Below, in pieces: positions 20,671 to 29,669 of a stretch of 29,669 bases of DNA. The notes beneath the pieces are model-generated. The model searched no databases, had not been told where the DNA came from, and saw nothing but the letters and a program-made list of their open reading frames with translations. Every line of letters begins with the position of its first letter. Positions within the stretch are counted from its first letter, which is position 1. The position numbers and the translations under genes are program-made. The DNA comes from Gracilaria domingensis (taxonomy: Eukaryota > Rhodophyta > Florideophyceae > Gracilariales > Gracilariaceae), in contig VCMS01000448.1 of NCBI GenBank assembly GCA_022539475.1, forward strand, positions 1-29,669. The letters run 5' to 3'.

Positions 20671-21165
20671 GGACTGTTTCCTAATGTAAGGATTGTTTTG
20701 GTTGTTTGCTTGTTTCGTGATTTCTGAGTGAGTCACTCTTTACTCACCGCGGAACGGTTATTTCTTCACGGAAGTACTGTGCCCAGTTGAGGGAGAAGTG
20801 ATTCTGCTCACATGCTTGTGCTTTTTCGTGTTACACTCTACTTGAGTTCTATGAATATCTTTTGTCGTGGTTACCATGGTGGTTTTTTCACCCGACTACC
20901 GGGGTAGGTTTCCCCGTAAGTGCGGTTTTTTCCCATCGTGGGAGACTGTTCCGTCTCATTTGAGAAGTCTCCAAACCATGGAATATTGCTTTATGCTACC
21001 TCTGTTGAGTTCGTTGTTGAATCCTATCTGGGAGTGGTTTTCGTACTCTACGTGAGTGGTTCCCAGTTTTTCTGGATTCGTTTGTTACTACACATGTCAC
21101 ATGATGTGAATGTCTATTCTTGAATCTCGCCGAGAATGATCGGTTATCTGGATTTACCTACGTGA
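20671..21165 (+). other. Post-Pol spacer, unit 3
   Basis: About 500 bp with stops in all frames. It contains several short inverted repeats: GTGAGT/ACTCAC at 20728-20733 and 20742-20747, a CGGGG/CCCCG pair at 20900-20916, and CCCAT-CGT-GGGAG near 20932-20943. The Pol frame continues through it only with eight stops (six TGA including 20668-20670 and others up to 21163 and 21409, one TAG, one TAA), which is close to chance. Probably untranslated, or coding with lost bases. Present in all units. Confidence 0.5.
20726..20748 (+). promoter_or_regulatory. Palindrome with bZIP-type core TGAGTCA, and hairpin
   Basis: GAGTGAGTCACTC (20726-20738) is an odd-length palindrome whose core TGAGTCA matches the GCN4/AP-1 class consensus. 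It overlaps a six-base hairpin, GTGAGT with ACTCAC. The core is retained in unit 1 (about 3573-3580) and unit 4 (about 28417-28424), and damaged in unit 2. An internal promoter for the downstream frame is possible but only suggested by position. Confidence 0.25.
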
Positions 21166-21408
21166 GGTTTGTCACCAATTCTGAAATGGTTTTGGTATTG
21201 TTTGCTATACCTTGAAGGTTTCCAATCCGCGAACGGAGTTTATCTGGTCACTTCCGTCAAGCTAACCCACCGATATGCTTTGGTATTACCACTTGTGGTG
21301 GCTCCGCCTAAGGAGGGGGAGGTAGCTTGCGAAACCGCTTCGGTTAGTTCGGCGTCGCCGTTATATCCAGTTTCTGGAAGCCCTCGTACTCACGAGATGG
21401 TTTTCTGC
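21166..21408 (+). CDS. Open segment upstream of ORF3, same frame
   Basis: 81 open codons between a TGA at 21163-21165 and a TGA at 21409-21411, in the same frame as the 202-codon frame that follows. The peptide is hydrophobic and aromatic at its start, then becomes Pro/Glu/Ser-rich; the internal purine tract codes for a Pro-Lys-Glu-Gly-Glu-Val segment within it. Unit 4 has a related stretch at 28748-29095. Unit 1 has an extra C at the place of the TGA (about 4348), so the stop may be a sequence error and the two segments one gene. No family recognised. Confidence 0.3.
21308..21320 (+). other. Internal (central) polypurine tract, unit 3
   Basis: CTAAGGAGGGGGA, identical over 13 bases to the 3' polypurine tract at 16459-16471. 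It lies 4.0 kb into the 6.8 kb internal region. Central polypurine tracts that give a second plus-strand start are known from lentiviruses and Ty1. Counterparts are at 4251-4264 (unit 1) and 28998-29010 (unit 4); in unit 2 it is disrupted near 12,683. Confidence 0.5.
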
Positions 21409-21411
21409 TGA

Positions 21412-22017
21412 CGGAACACGGTGCTTTATGTTCTGGTAATGACCCACTGGATTAAGCTTTGGACAGCGCATTGGTTAAAGGAAGTTCCGTTTCGGATGTC
21501 TAAATCCTTTGCAGGGACGCTGTTACTGAGTTCTACGTGTTCCCTGTCGGGAAATTCGTGCCGCATTGCGGATGGTTTCCCTCGCTTATCGTGTTCGTGG
21601 ACTGCACCGAATTCGGTTTCGAACAACCTGAATTATGGGTTTGCTGAGTACCCGCACGGGGTGGAAGTTCGGTTTGATGTTTGCCCTCGCTCGGGATTGC
21701 TTCAGCTGATCTTGAACCCCTCTGGGTGGTTGCATTCGCTGCTGACCTTTTATCGGGATGTGTCGCAAATGCCTCTTCTTCGGGTGTACAATGTCGATTG
21801 TTTGTGCCACGCAGTGGAAAGTCAGTTTGAATCACCTTTTGAAAGTTTGATATATAAGAAGCGCGCTCGGTTGATGCAATCGGCCGCAAGCGGAAAGACC
21901 ATGGAGTCTGTTATTCATTTCTGGTGTGCTGCAGAGTCACTCCGATATGCTCGGCATGCACGCAGACCCGTGCCAACGTTCGGTGAATCTGGCGCCCTCT
22001 GTAGTGCCACATTGTGA
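21412..22017 (+). CDS. ORF3, unrecognised
   Basis: 202 open codons, longer than expected by chance, ending TGA 22015-22017. ATG candidates are at 21439 and 21487. The protein has a Ser/Cys-rich N-terminal third, a middle with hydrophobic and aromatic strands, and a basic C-terminal third containing a Lys-Lys-Arg-Ala-Arg block and an Arg/His-rich run. No RT, RNase H, integrase or envelope motif, signal peptide or clear membrane segment. The frame is broken in units 1, 2 and 4, although unit 4 retains long pieces (29144-29365, 29323-29556) in another frame. It occupies the place where a complete element would carry RNase H or integrase. Function unknown. Confidence 0.45.
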   Translation, partial: RNTVLYVLVMTHWIKLWTAHWLKEVPFRMSKSFAGTLLLSSTCSLSGNSCRIADGFPRLSCSWTAPNSVSNNLNYGFAEYPHGVEVRFDVCPRSGLLQLILNPSGWLHSLLTFYRDVSQMPLLRVYNVDCLCHAVESQFESPFESLIYKKRARLMQSAASGKTMESVIHFWCAAESLRYARHARRPVPTFGESGALCSATL

Positions 22018-24034
22018 GAAATTCGCTGAAAAGGAATCGCCTAAAAATGAAGGTAGTGTAACAAAGGAGAACCGTTTTCGGTGTGGTGTGAACCATTCCT
22101 GGTCGGAGACTCAGTTGTGGGTGAAGATTGATGAAGCTTGAGTGTCTCGTACCTGATGTAGGATGTTGCCGGTTCGGTGGACGGAGGTTGCATGGTGGCG
22201 GCGTTGCAGGACCGTGGCGGTTTTTCATTTTTTTGAGGTTGCGTTGTGGGGGAGCGCGCGGTGAGCCTGTCTGTGGTGCGCCTCAGGTGGCGCGCATTAT
22301 TTATTTGATTTTTGGCTTGGCGGGGAGATGCGGATGCGTGATGCTGGCTTGGTCATCGTGGGGAGTGTCACGTGAGCGTGCACATGGCAGGTGTTGTTGC
22401 TGTGCGCATCAGCGGTGTCTAGGTGCGATTATTTCGTTTTTGGTAGTGGGGTTGATGATGTACGTGAGTGTCGCACTGTCTGTGGGGAGTACTGACTGCT
22501 TTACGGTAGTACGGTATGGGTGTTTTCCGTAGTTGTGAGCTACTCGTGTTTCTTGCTAGGGTTATATGACGGTTTCGTGTTGTAGAATAGCGATGGTGAG
22601 AGTGATCATGGGTGAGGTTTGGAGGTTAGTACAGTAGCGCGTGCCTTCGTTTGTTTACTGTTATTCGATCTCGAGGCGATGTTACGCTTTGATGAGTGAA
22701 CGTTATGGCATTCACGGTGGTTCATACGATGCTCTGTGCATGGCATGTTGGCAGGGTGGCAGAGGGTGAGTACATTGTTATTCAGGTACTGTTGGTCGGA
22801 CATGGTATCTCGAGGAGAGATCTTCAATTGGATGGACTCACTCAGGGACGTGTGCCCTGTGTGAAGGGCCTACGGGAGTTGAGCCAAATATTGTTGGAAG
22901 TTGTTTGTGGTGGCAACATGCGACATCTCACGCCATTGCGCACCCGCGTAGTCGGTCTCTGAAAGCCCTTTCTGGGGATGAAGCGATCGATATCGGTGAA
23001 GTCACCCTGTTGTTGGGTTTTGAAAGGAAGAATCCTCATGGATTCATGGATGACTTCTTTGGCAGGAAGAGGTTTTTGAGAACCCTATGGTAGAAGAAAG
23101 ATGTTGCATTCCCGGTGGCAGGCCGTGGTTTGCTTGTTGGCTGGCGGGGTGGGTTGCTGCTTTTCGGGTGTTGTTGGTGGTCTGGCACGTGGTCGTGTCG
23201 ACCGCAATATCGGTGCCGAGTATCTTAGGAAATCTAGGGGTCGTTGCATCTCACTGGGCGCGATCTCGAGGAGTGCACATGATGCACCCACGCCGTGGTC
23301 ACTCGTTTTTTTCGCCCTCGATTGGACATGGAGAATTTGGTCTCTGTCGTAAATTTTACTCCTGAAGAGAGACTTTAACTGCTGAGTTTTCAGATTGTAC
23401 CGCACACGGCTATGTCGCCTTTAGGGATGTAATATGGCTTGTTGAGCTCCGTGTGTTGGCGGCTATCAGCTACGCTTACTCGTGAAGAGTTAGAACCAGT
23501 TTCTGGTGAATTTGAACAGCTCCGTCAGGACGAATTTCGTCGTTGAGACAAGTTTTGTCGGATGTCTCCGAAGTCGGAATCCTAAGGAGACACAGCTGAC
23601 CCATTGGGTAATAACTCTTGCGTGACGCCTATGTGTGGGAAAGCCATTGGAACCGTGAACACCGGTGTTGTAACACTACCGTTTTCGGTCTCTCGCTACA
23701 CGATCTGGACCTCGAAGGTGAACAGTGAGGGAGTTAAACCTTCACAGGTTAAACCCCGGAACGCTGTTGTCAGCCCTGCAAGTATCTGATTGGATGGGAA
23801 GTAGATATGAACTACAAAGGTGGTCGTACGAGGTTGGCCAATGATCTGGAAAGGAGAACATCTGTGTGAGGTATGTATGGTTGATACCGCCGTGCGGTTG
23901 AGGAAGTGAACGTCGTCGCGGCAATGCGGATGTGATGGTGCATTACCACCGGATAGTCGGTTAAGTAAGTGTTGAATGCTCGTCAATACGAGGTGAAAGT
24001 GATTTGTTCTCGCTTTCGGGCGCATGCACCTCGG
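22018..24034 (+). other. Unit 3 3' region, no callable gene
   Basis: Coding-like fragments in several frames. The frame immediately after ORF3 remains readable as a basic, Lys/Glu-rich stretch (about 21926-22141). Another open stretch at 22905-23093 contains an acidic-hydrophobic segment and Phe-Met-Asp-Asp-Phe-Phe, which is not an RT YxDD box in context. The frame at 23604-23791 corresponds to the 3'-terminal frame of unit 2. Patches at 22,140-22,560 and 23,095-23,240 are G/T-rich and shorter than in unit 2. If a long protein was encoded here, too many bases are missing to follow it. Confidence 0.5.
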
Positions 24035-24046
24035 CTAAGGAGGGGA
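24035..24046 (+). other. 3' polypurine tract, unit 3
   Basis: CTAAGGAGGGGA directly before LTR C, one G shorter than the unit 2 tract. Confidence 0.65.
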
Positions 24047-24048
24047 TG

Positions 24049-24820
24049 TGTAGTGCAAAACCACCCTCACGGGTACTGCTGAGCCTGCTTAGGATGGGCG
24101 CTCCATCTGGGATGAGGTGCTGTTCTCGTCGAGACTGGCCCACTACTTGGGTAATGTTGGGGATGTCTCTGTTGAACCTTGTCAGGTGAAGTCGGTCTTG
24201 GAACATTGCATGGTCATGGACACGTGGATAGTGTGTAGATTTTAGCTAGTGCACCACAAAGGCTTGGTGCTAGTTGTACTTCCTTCGTAGGTTTACAACC
24301 CTTTTTAGGCCGGTAACACGTTTGGGTCTGTACACTATCCTCAGGGTCCTTAGGAAGCTCTGTCACACTGAATGGTCATTTGTTGTTGATCCGATTCCGG
24401 CTAGTGTAAGCGTCTTGGCTTTGGAGTGGCGTCGCTTTGGACTAGTCACCTGGTTTAGGTTTGGTTTCCGCCCTGTATTGGGTTTATTTCGGATTGGTCG
24501 CCGTTGTCGTCCGCTCTCGGCCCTGTTTCCGCCGGTTGGCACGGGCCTTGGCTCGCTTCTGGGTTGGTTTCCTTTGAGGCATTCCCCGTATTTACAGTTC
24601 TTTCCCCTTCTTTCCCCCTTCTCTGGGTTTCCCGTACTGTGTATTGATCACATCCTTTCTTGGTTTCTCACCTCTGTAGGTATATCCAGGCACCGTCTCC
24701 GGTCTTACACCCGGCTAGCCCTCGGCTTGAGTGCGGACAGAGGGCTCTTCTGCTGAGTCTGCCCATACAGGGAGCAGGACGGGGACATCTGTGGATACAC
24801 CCTTTCGGGTTTTGCTTACA
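24049..24820 (+). repeat. LTR C (shared by units 3 and 4)
   Basis: 772 bp from TGTAGTGC to TTACA (CA at 24819-24820). It is nearly identical to LTR B, and most of the 27-bp length difference is single-base loss at doubled bases (for example CC to C). Such loss without substitutions suggests either very recent duplication with run-length error, or very close copies. The primer-site sequence follows two bases later. Confidence 0.8.
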
Positions 24821-24822
24821 TT

Positions 24823-24842
24823 TGAGTCTCACCGACCTAGAA
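24823..24842 (+). other. Primer binding site, unit 4 (two inserted A)
   Basis: TGAGTCTCACCGACCTAGAA is the unit 3 primer site with one A inserted after TG and another after GTCTC. It begins two bases after LTR C. Confidence 0.5.
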
Positions 24843-25019
24843 GGTTGTGATCAATGGTACTCTTACGATTGGATCTTGAGATGTGGGTTCCCTTTTGGAA
24901 TTGGTTTGATTGATAGTGTCGGTTCGGGGGTTGACATCATCTTCGTTTTTCTCTACCGCTTTCGAGAAGTGGTCGGTGAACGTTTTTGTTTCGCACGCGA
25001 AATTTCGGGTCATCCCCTG

Positions 25020-26437
25020 ATGATGTTCATGTCGGCTGGTATCAGACACACCGATGAGCGTTTCGACCATCGGGAGATGCTGACGACTTCTCCACGTTTG
25101 GATTTTGCACACTGTCCCCCAAGGGATTGGTGTTGCGAAGTTTCATCCGAAATCTTGGAAAGTAAGTGTATGTTTGTCGGTTCCCCGAAGCAGGTGGTCT
25201 GTTGATACCTTAGCCTGTGGGTTCACGACATTGCTGCGTGACGGACGCTTTGTTGTCTCGCAGGATGGAGTCTGCTACCAGAACTTGTCCTTGGTCAGCG
25301 AGTCCAGTTGGAAATGCTGTCGGTTCCAGACGAGATTCTGATATCAACACATCAGAGACGTGTCCGGAGATATCGCCGAAGTGCAACTGCGACGTTTCCT
25401 CGATTATCGAAGATGGTTTTCTGAAGCTCACATGAGGAGTTTACTGTTAGTTTGAACGCAAATTGGTGAACGTTTTGATCATTGGGAGCCTTTGAGAAGG
25501 CCAAGAAAGGATCCCGATGACGGTTGTTGATGGTTTCCGTTCCTGGAAGGAAGCGCGTGAAGTCGGTTCACGGAGTTCTACTCAAAGAGATGGCCCTCTT
25601 CGGCAGGTTTATACTGTACAAGACTCATCCACATCGGATTCGAAGTTTATCTTCCGACCATCGATCTGAACTTCCCCTCCGGAAGAGTCGAAAGCGATTC
25701 CGTTCACATGGACGGTAGAATCTGAAAGAGATTGAAGGAAACCGTACCAAGTCATCTGGTTTTAGTTCTGGAAACCGGCAAGACGTTCAGCTCTCGTATG
25801 AGCACGTACTAGACGGGAGAGTCTACGGTCAGATGTGTTCGTCATCCTCCTTGATTTGAATTGTTTGGAACACTTGCAGCGCGAGGATAGACTGAGTTTG
25901 CATTTCTCACCACAGATTTGGGTGGTTCGGTTCTTCGAGCCGGACTTCCGCAGAGGGTCAGTCTTTGACGATGCAAGAAATGATCCCCGCTTTACACGCG
26001 TGAAGGTACCCATGCTGGGTTTCGAGCAGGGATTGCTCCTGGAGCGAACTCCGTTGACAGTACAGAACCTAGGTAGATACTCGTCGCCGCAACTTGGCTT
26101 TGCACGCTCGTCATGTTTCAGACCGGCCACGGTGCTTTGTTATCGATGTAGCCTGCAGTTTGGTGCAATCCGCACCGCAAGTGCACGTTTCCCACTGTCG
26201 GGATTGTCGACCATTATTGGGAATGGAAATTATCCACTGAGGGCTGCTCGTGTGTCGAATGTGTGCATTCTTATGAAGTCGCAGTGGATGAACGCGAAAC
26301 GCTTTTGGAATAGTGGCACACTATCCTGTTACGGTTCGAACAAGAGCGTGGTGGAGAATTCCTCGCAAGACGGGACTTTCCAGTTCCCCAGATGGGTCAA
26401 ATCGAGTCATTGGTGACGCCTGGTTCCGAAAAACTGA
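25020..26437 (+). pseudogene. Gag-like gene, unit 4 (frameshifted copy)
   Basis: Counterpart of 17471-18889, with the ATG block near 25020 and the stop equivalent at 26435-26437. The frame changes every few tens of codons; fragments occur at 25105-25341, 25524-25718 and 25835-26416. The zinc knuckle region near 26139-26185 has inserted bases and lost its frame. Insertions outnumber deletions, unlike the 3' part of unit 3. Confidence 0.7.
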
Positions 26438-28360
26438 TTGGGCAGCTCCATTACGAGGAGAGGTGACCTGAGAACGGGTCATCGCCAGACCCGTGAGGAA
26501 GGCTTTGCCGCTGTCCCCGATGAAGATCTTTCGAAGAAATATCTTTTTCCCCTTGGGCCCCCGGTATTCGCACCCATGAGTAGGGTCACTCGTTCGCTCT
26601 GTCGGAAACGGAAGGTCAATCGGCGAAGCGTCCGTGAACGTGTGTATGGATGCTCTCAAACGAGGAAGTTCAAGGGTCACGCGAGACTTCGGTTCTCATG
26701 AGCCATCTATGGTCACATGTGCTTGGCTATTGTGTCCGGAGCGCGGTCAACAGAGTACTGGAGGAATCGTTCCTTCCCGCAGGAGTGTCATGTCACGTTA
26801 TCCGTTACGGTCCCTGATGGAAATCGCTAGATCGCACATGATCGACCATTGTTTTACGATGGGCATGGATGACAATTAGTTCGTTTAGGCATGACGTGTT
26901 TTCGTATATTTGTTGTTCAAGACGCATTGCAGCCCTCGATTAGTGCTCGTTGTGATTTTTGCGACGTCACATGTGGAGCTCTATAACCAGACTTTCGAGG
27001 GTGGAGCTGGTAGATGGGTCGGTCTGTTCCCAGTTTTGCCTGGAAAACGCTGTGGGAGGTGCACAGAAGCGCTCGCGTAACGCGGTCCCTGCTTGCCGAC
27101 CAGCTTAGCAGTATGAAATCTCAAGGTCTTGAGTTCCTCGAAAGGTACGCGTTTCCGAGTTTGTCGGATACCTCGGTCCCAAACTTGGGTTAATCTGTCG
27201 TAGACGAGGAGAAAATGGCTGCATTGTGCACAACTTACCAGTGCCGTTTGGAGAATATGATCTCGCTGTTGCCTCGAAGTGCATGTCCACTTTGTGAGTG
27301 GGACCCTTTTCCAGGTTCTTTGTTGCTGATGTCTCGCGTTCCGCGCAGACGCCTAAGGACCAGGCAGTGGTTGGGGTCTAACTACTGCCGCAACGAGTGC
27401 GCTTTGTAGTTTAATGGTCGTTTGGTTGATCCACGGGATGTTGGGGTTGTTTCAGGAGTTGTCTGGCTGTCCTGATAGGCTCGAAGCTGAGAAGTTGACG
27501 CCTTTGGGATTTGAAACCGTGCCAGCGGCATGAGCTGGCGGTCAGAGAGGTTGGTTCCAGCGTATGGTAGCGAGAGGGTCACGGTAGAGGGTATAAGGTA
27601 TGATTGGCGAGAGGATAAGTACGGACTGCCCTAAACAGGATTGAGAGTGTGGCAGTTACCCCACGCGGTGCGGGTTGAACAGTTTCTTGAATGTTGTGAA
27701 TCTTGGTTTCCTACTTGAGGTGCTCGACCACTCTGTGGCCTAGCTGGTGGTTGAGCTCTGAAAGGAAGGAAGCGCTTCCAACTTAATCGTCCGTTCGTGA
27801 TCGGTCGGTTCTTTTGATGTACGGACTCCTACGACGTTCGGTGGACAGCTATGTTGGTGGTCCTGAAGAAGGATAGGGTCTTCCAGTTTTTCTGTCTAGA
27901 CTCACCCGCCATGTTGGTCTGATGCGTTGGAATCGTATGGCATGGAAGCCGATGAAAACGGTGTGTACCCCTGAACTGGGTCGTGATGGTTTGGGTCGTT
28001 GATAAGGTTTTGGTGGATCCCTTTGGCACCGAGGCGGATTTCGGGAGATAGTTTCGTTCTATCGTACTTGAAACCGAACTTGATTCGGTGTGTAATCAGA
28101 AGGATGTGATGGTACGTGAAGCGGTTGTGTCCAATGGATGTGATTGCCACTATGTTGAGCCTCATGAAGGAAGAGTGCTCACAGGGAGTCAAGTTTAAAC
28201 TCTTGCCAGCCGAGGTAAGATAGTAAAGCCCGCATGGGAGGCGAAAGCGTTACGCCTCAATTCAGTTCCGGCGTTAATTCGAGGATTTTCACCCTGCGCA
28301 GGTTCTGCTTCACTGATTCCTGAAGGACCTATTTCTTTGAACACCCCCGATATGGGTTGA
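26438..28360 (+). pseudogene. Truncated Pol gene, unit 4 (frameshifted copy)
   Basis: Counterpart of the unit 3 Pol frame, ending at TGA 28358-28360. The protease active-site region near 26725-26745 is damaged, the linker is recognisable at 27105-27410, and the RT fingers segment is at about 27836-27915. An extra run at about 27,535-27,620 has no clean match in unit 3. The sequence after the DYR position is the same non-RT sequence as in the other units. Confidence 0.7.
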
Positions 28361-28997
28361 GGACTGTTTCCTAATGCTAAGTCAATTTGGTTGTTTGCTT
28401 GTTTCGGTGATTTCTGAGTGAGTCACTCCGTTTACTCACCGCGAACGTTTATTTCTTCACGGAATAATGTGCCCAGTTGAGGGAGAAGTGATTCTGCTGC
28501 ATATGCCTTGTGCTTTTTTCGTGTTACACTCTACTTGAGTTCTATGAAATCTTTTTGCGTGGTTCCATGGTGGTTTTTTTCCCCCCGAACTACGGGGTAG
28601 GTTCCCCGTAGTGCGGTTTTTTCCCCATCGTGGGGAGATGGTTCCGTTCTTTGAGTAGTCTCCAAAGCCATGGAAATTGCTTTAGCTACCTCTGTTGAGC
28701 TTCGTTGTTGAATCCTTCTTGGGAAGTGGTTTCCGTATCTACGTGAAGTGTATCCCATTTCTGGATCCGTTTGTTACTACACATTACATGCTGTGATGTT
28801 CTATTCCTTGAATCTCGCCGAGAATGATCGGTTATCTGGATTTACCTATGGCGTGAGGTTTTGCACCAATTCGAATGGTTTTGGTATGTTGCTATACCTT
28901 GAAAGGTTTCCATCCGCGAACGGAGTTTATCTGGTCACTTCCGTCAAGCTAACCCACCGATATGCTTTGGTAATTAACCACTTGTGGTGGCTCCCGC
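28361..28997 (+). other. Post-Pol spacer, unit 4
   Basis: Counterpart of 20671-21307. It retains the TGAGTCA palindrome (about 28412-28428) and the short inverted repeats. No gene is supported; an open stretch from 28748 runs through the internal purine tract to 29095 and corresponds to the segment upstream of ORF3. Confidence 0.45.
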
Positions 28998-29010
28998 CTA
29001 AGGAGGGGGA
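28998..29010 (+). other. Internal polypurine tract, unit 4
   Basis: CTAAGGAGGGGGA, identical to unit 3 21308-21320 despite heavy indel damage around it. Confidence 0.45.
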
Positions 29011-29095
29011 GGTAGCTTGGAAACCGCTTCGTAGTTCGGCGTTCGCCGTTTTATCCAGTTTCTGGAAGCCCTCGTCTCACGAGATGGTTTTCTGA

Positions 29096-29669
29096 TGACG
29101 GAACACGGTGCTTATGTTCTGGATATGACCACTGGATTAAGCTTTGGGGACAAGCGCATTGGTTAAAGGAGTTCGTTTCGGATGTCCTAAATCCTTTGCA
29201 GGGACGCTGTTATCTGAGTTCTACGTGTTCCCTGTCGGGGAAATTCGTGCCGCATTGTCGGTGGTTTCCCTCGCTTATCGTGTTCGTGGACTGCAGCCGA
29301 ATCGGTTTCGACAACCTGAATTATGTTTGCTGAGTTACCCGCACGGGGTGGAAGTTTCGGTTTGAATGTTTGCCCTCGCTCGGGGATTTGGCTTCAGCTT
29401 GCTCTTGAACCCTCTGGGTGGTTGCATTCTGCTGCTGACCTTTTATCAGGGGCATGTGTCTGTCGCAAAATGCCTCTTTCTCGGGGTGTACAATGTCGAT
29501 TGTTTGTGCCACGCAGTGGAAAGTCAGTTGAATCACGCTTGGAAAGGTTTGATTAATAAGAAGCGCGCTCTGGTTGATGCAATCGCCGCAAGCGAAAAGA
29601 CCAGGTGTTCTGTATTTATTCTGGTGTCCTGCAGAGGTCACTCCGATATGCCTCGCATCACGCAGACGC
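29096..29669 (+). pseudogene. ORF3 counterpart, unit 4 (broken, cut by window)
   Basis: Aligns with about 21409-21960 of unit 3. The protein sequence is readable in pieces (29144-29365 and 29323-29556) in frames that do not connect. The window ends inside it. Confidence 0.5.

Larger units (their letters stand above)
17273..24048 (+). mobile_element. Unit 3 internal region (best copy)
   Basis: 6776 bp from the end of LTR B to LTR C. It contains the only long element frames in the window: Gag-like 17471-18889, truncated Pol about 18886-20670 and an unrecognised frame at 21412-22017. From about 20,670 the sequence loses single bases in short runs compared with unit 2, and two patches (about 22,140-22,560 and 23,095-23,240) are G/T-biased and shortened. 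No RNase H or integrase is seen. Classified as an LTR retroelement of Ty3/Gypsy affinity from its CCHC Gag, retropepsin and RT fingers motif. The Gag-PR-RT order alone does not exclude other LTR groups. Confidence 0.85.
24821..29669 (+). mobile_element. Unit 4 internal region (3' edge cut by window)
   Basis: Aligns with unit 3 from 17273 to about 21,970. The copy is noisy, with inserted bases more frequent than deletions; Gag plus Pol spans 3341 bp against 3200 bp in unit 3. The internal purine tract is intact at 28998-29010. The window ends inside the ORF3 counterpart, before any further LTR. Confidence 0.8.

Noticed and set aside
20914..20921. Perfect splice donor GTAAGT suggesting an intron after Pol
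   Set aside because: No supported acceptor or reading frame that would be joined. Unit 4 has lost the motif by one base, and one hexamer match is weak evidence.
20668..21411. Reassignment or readthrough of TGA, because the Pol frame continues with mostly TGA stops
   Set aside because: Eight stops in about 250 codons is roughly what non-coding sequence gives. TAG and TAA also occur, and the intact Gag and Pol frames contain no internal TGA.
23035..23065. Met-Asp-Asp resembling an RT YxDD box
   Set aside because: The surrounding residues do not match RT palm motifs and the order relative to the fingers, nearly 3 kb upstream, makes no sense.
23380..23450. RNase H-like first strand followed by a Glu-containing helix
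   Set aside because: The spacing between the Asp and the Glu is about 17 residues, far less than in RNase H, and the other catalytic residues cannot be found.

Overview
The window is eukaryotic repetitive DNA. It holds a head-to-tail array of one LTR retroelement and no recognisable host gene, rRNA, tRNA or CRISPR array. I see three LTRs of about 0.8 kb (7675-8488, 16474-17272, 24049-24820) separating four internal regions, the outer two cut by the window edges. Neighbouring units share a single LTR (internal-LTR-internal-LTR-internal-LTR-internal), and all units run on the + strand. Each LTR is preceded by a purine tract and followed by a tRNA primer-binding-site-like sequence, so the boundaries are well supported. 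I cannot name the host. The element uses standard stop codons in its two long reading frames and has roughly balanced base composition.

Only the third unit (17273-24048) has long open frames. It encodes a Gag-like protein (coiled coil, SR-rich basic region, CCHC zinc knuckle; 17471-18889). In the -1 frame it then encodes a truncated Pol (about 18886-20670) with a retropepsin-type protease, the usual beta-rich protease-RT linker, and only the first part of a Ty3/Gypsy-type reverse transcriptase (fingers, up to the DYR motif). The RT palm with its catalytic aspartates, RNase H and integrase are not visible. About 3.4 kb lies between Pol and the 3' purine tract. It holds an unrecognised open frame (21412-22017), a second copy of the purine tract (21308-21320) and further coding-like fragments I cannot name. 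The other three copies share the same post-DYR sequence, so the loss of RT is ancestral to the array. The unit therefore looks non-autonomous.

Units 1, 2 and 4 are full of single-base insertions and deletions. The damage is graded: about 16,110-20,670 is clean, 20,671-24,820 shows mostly lost bases in short runs, 24,830-29,669 and 8,490-15,840 are noisy, and 2,000-7,600 is strongly G/T-biased. This looks more like incompletely corrected single-molecule sequence than biological decay, so I call those copies pseudogenes only in the sense of the sequence as given.
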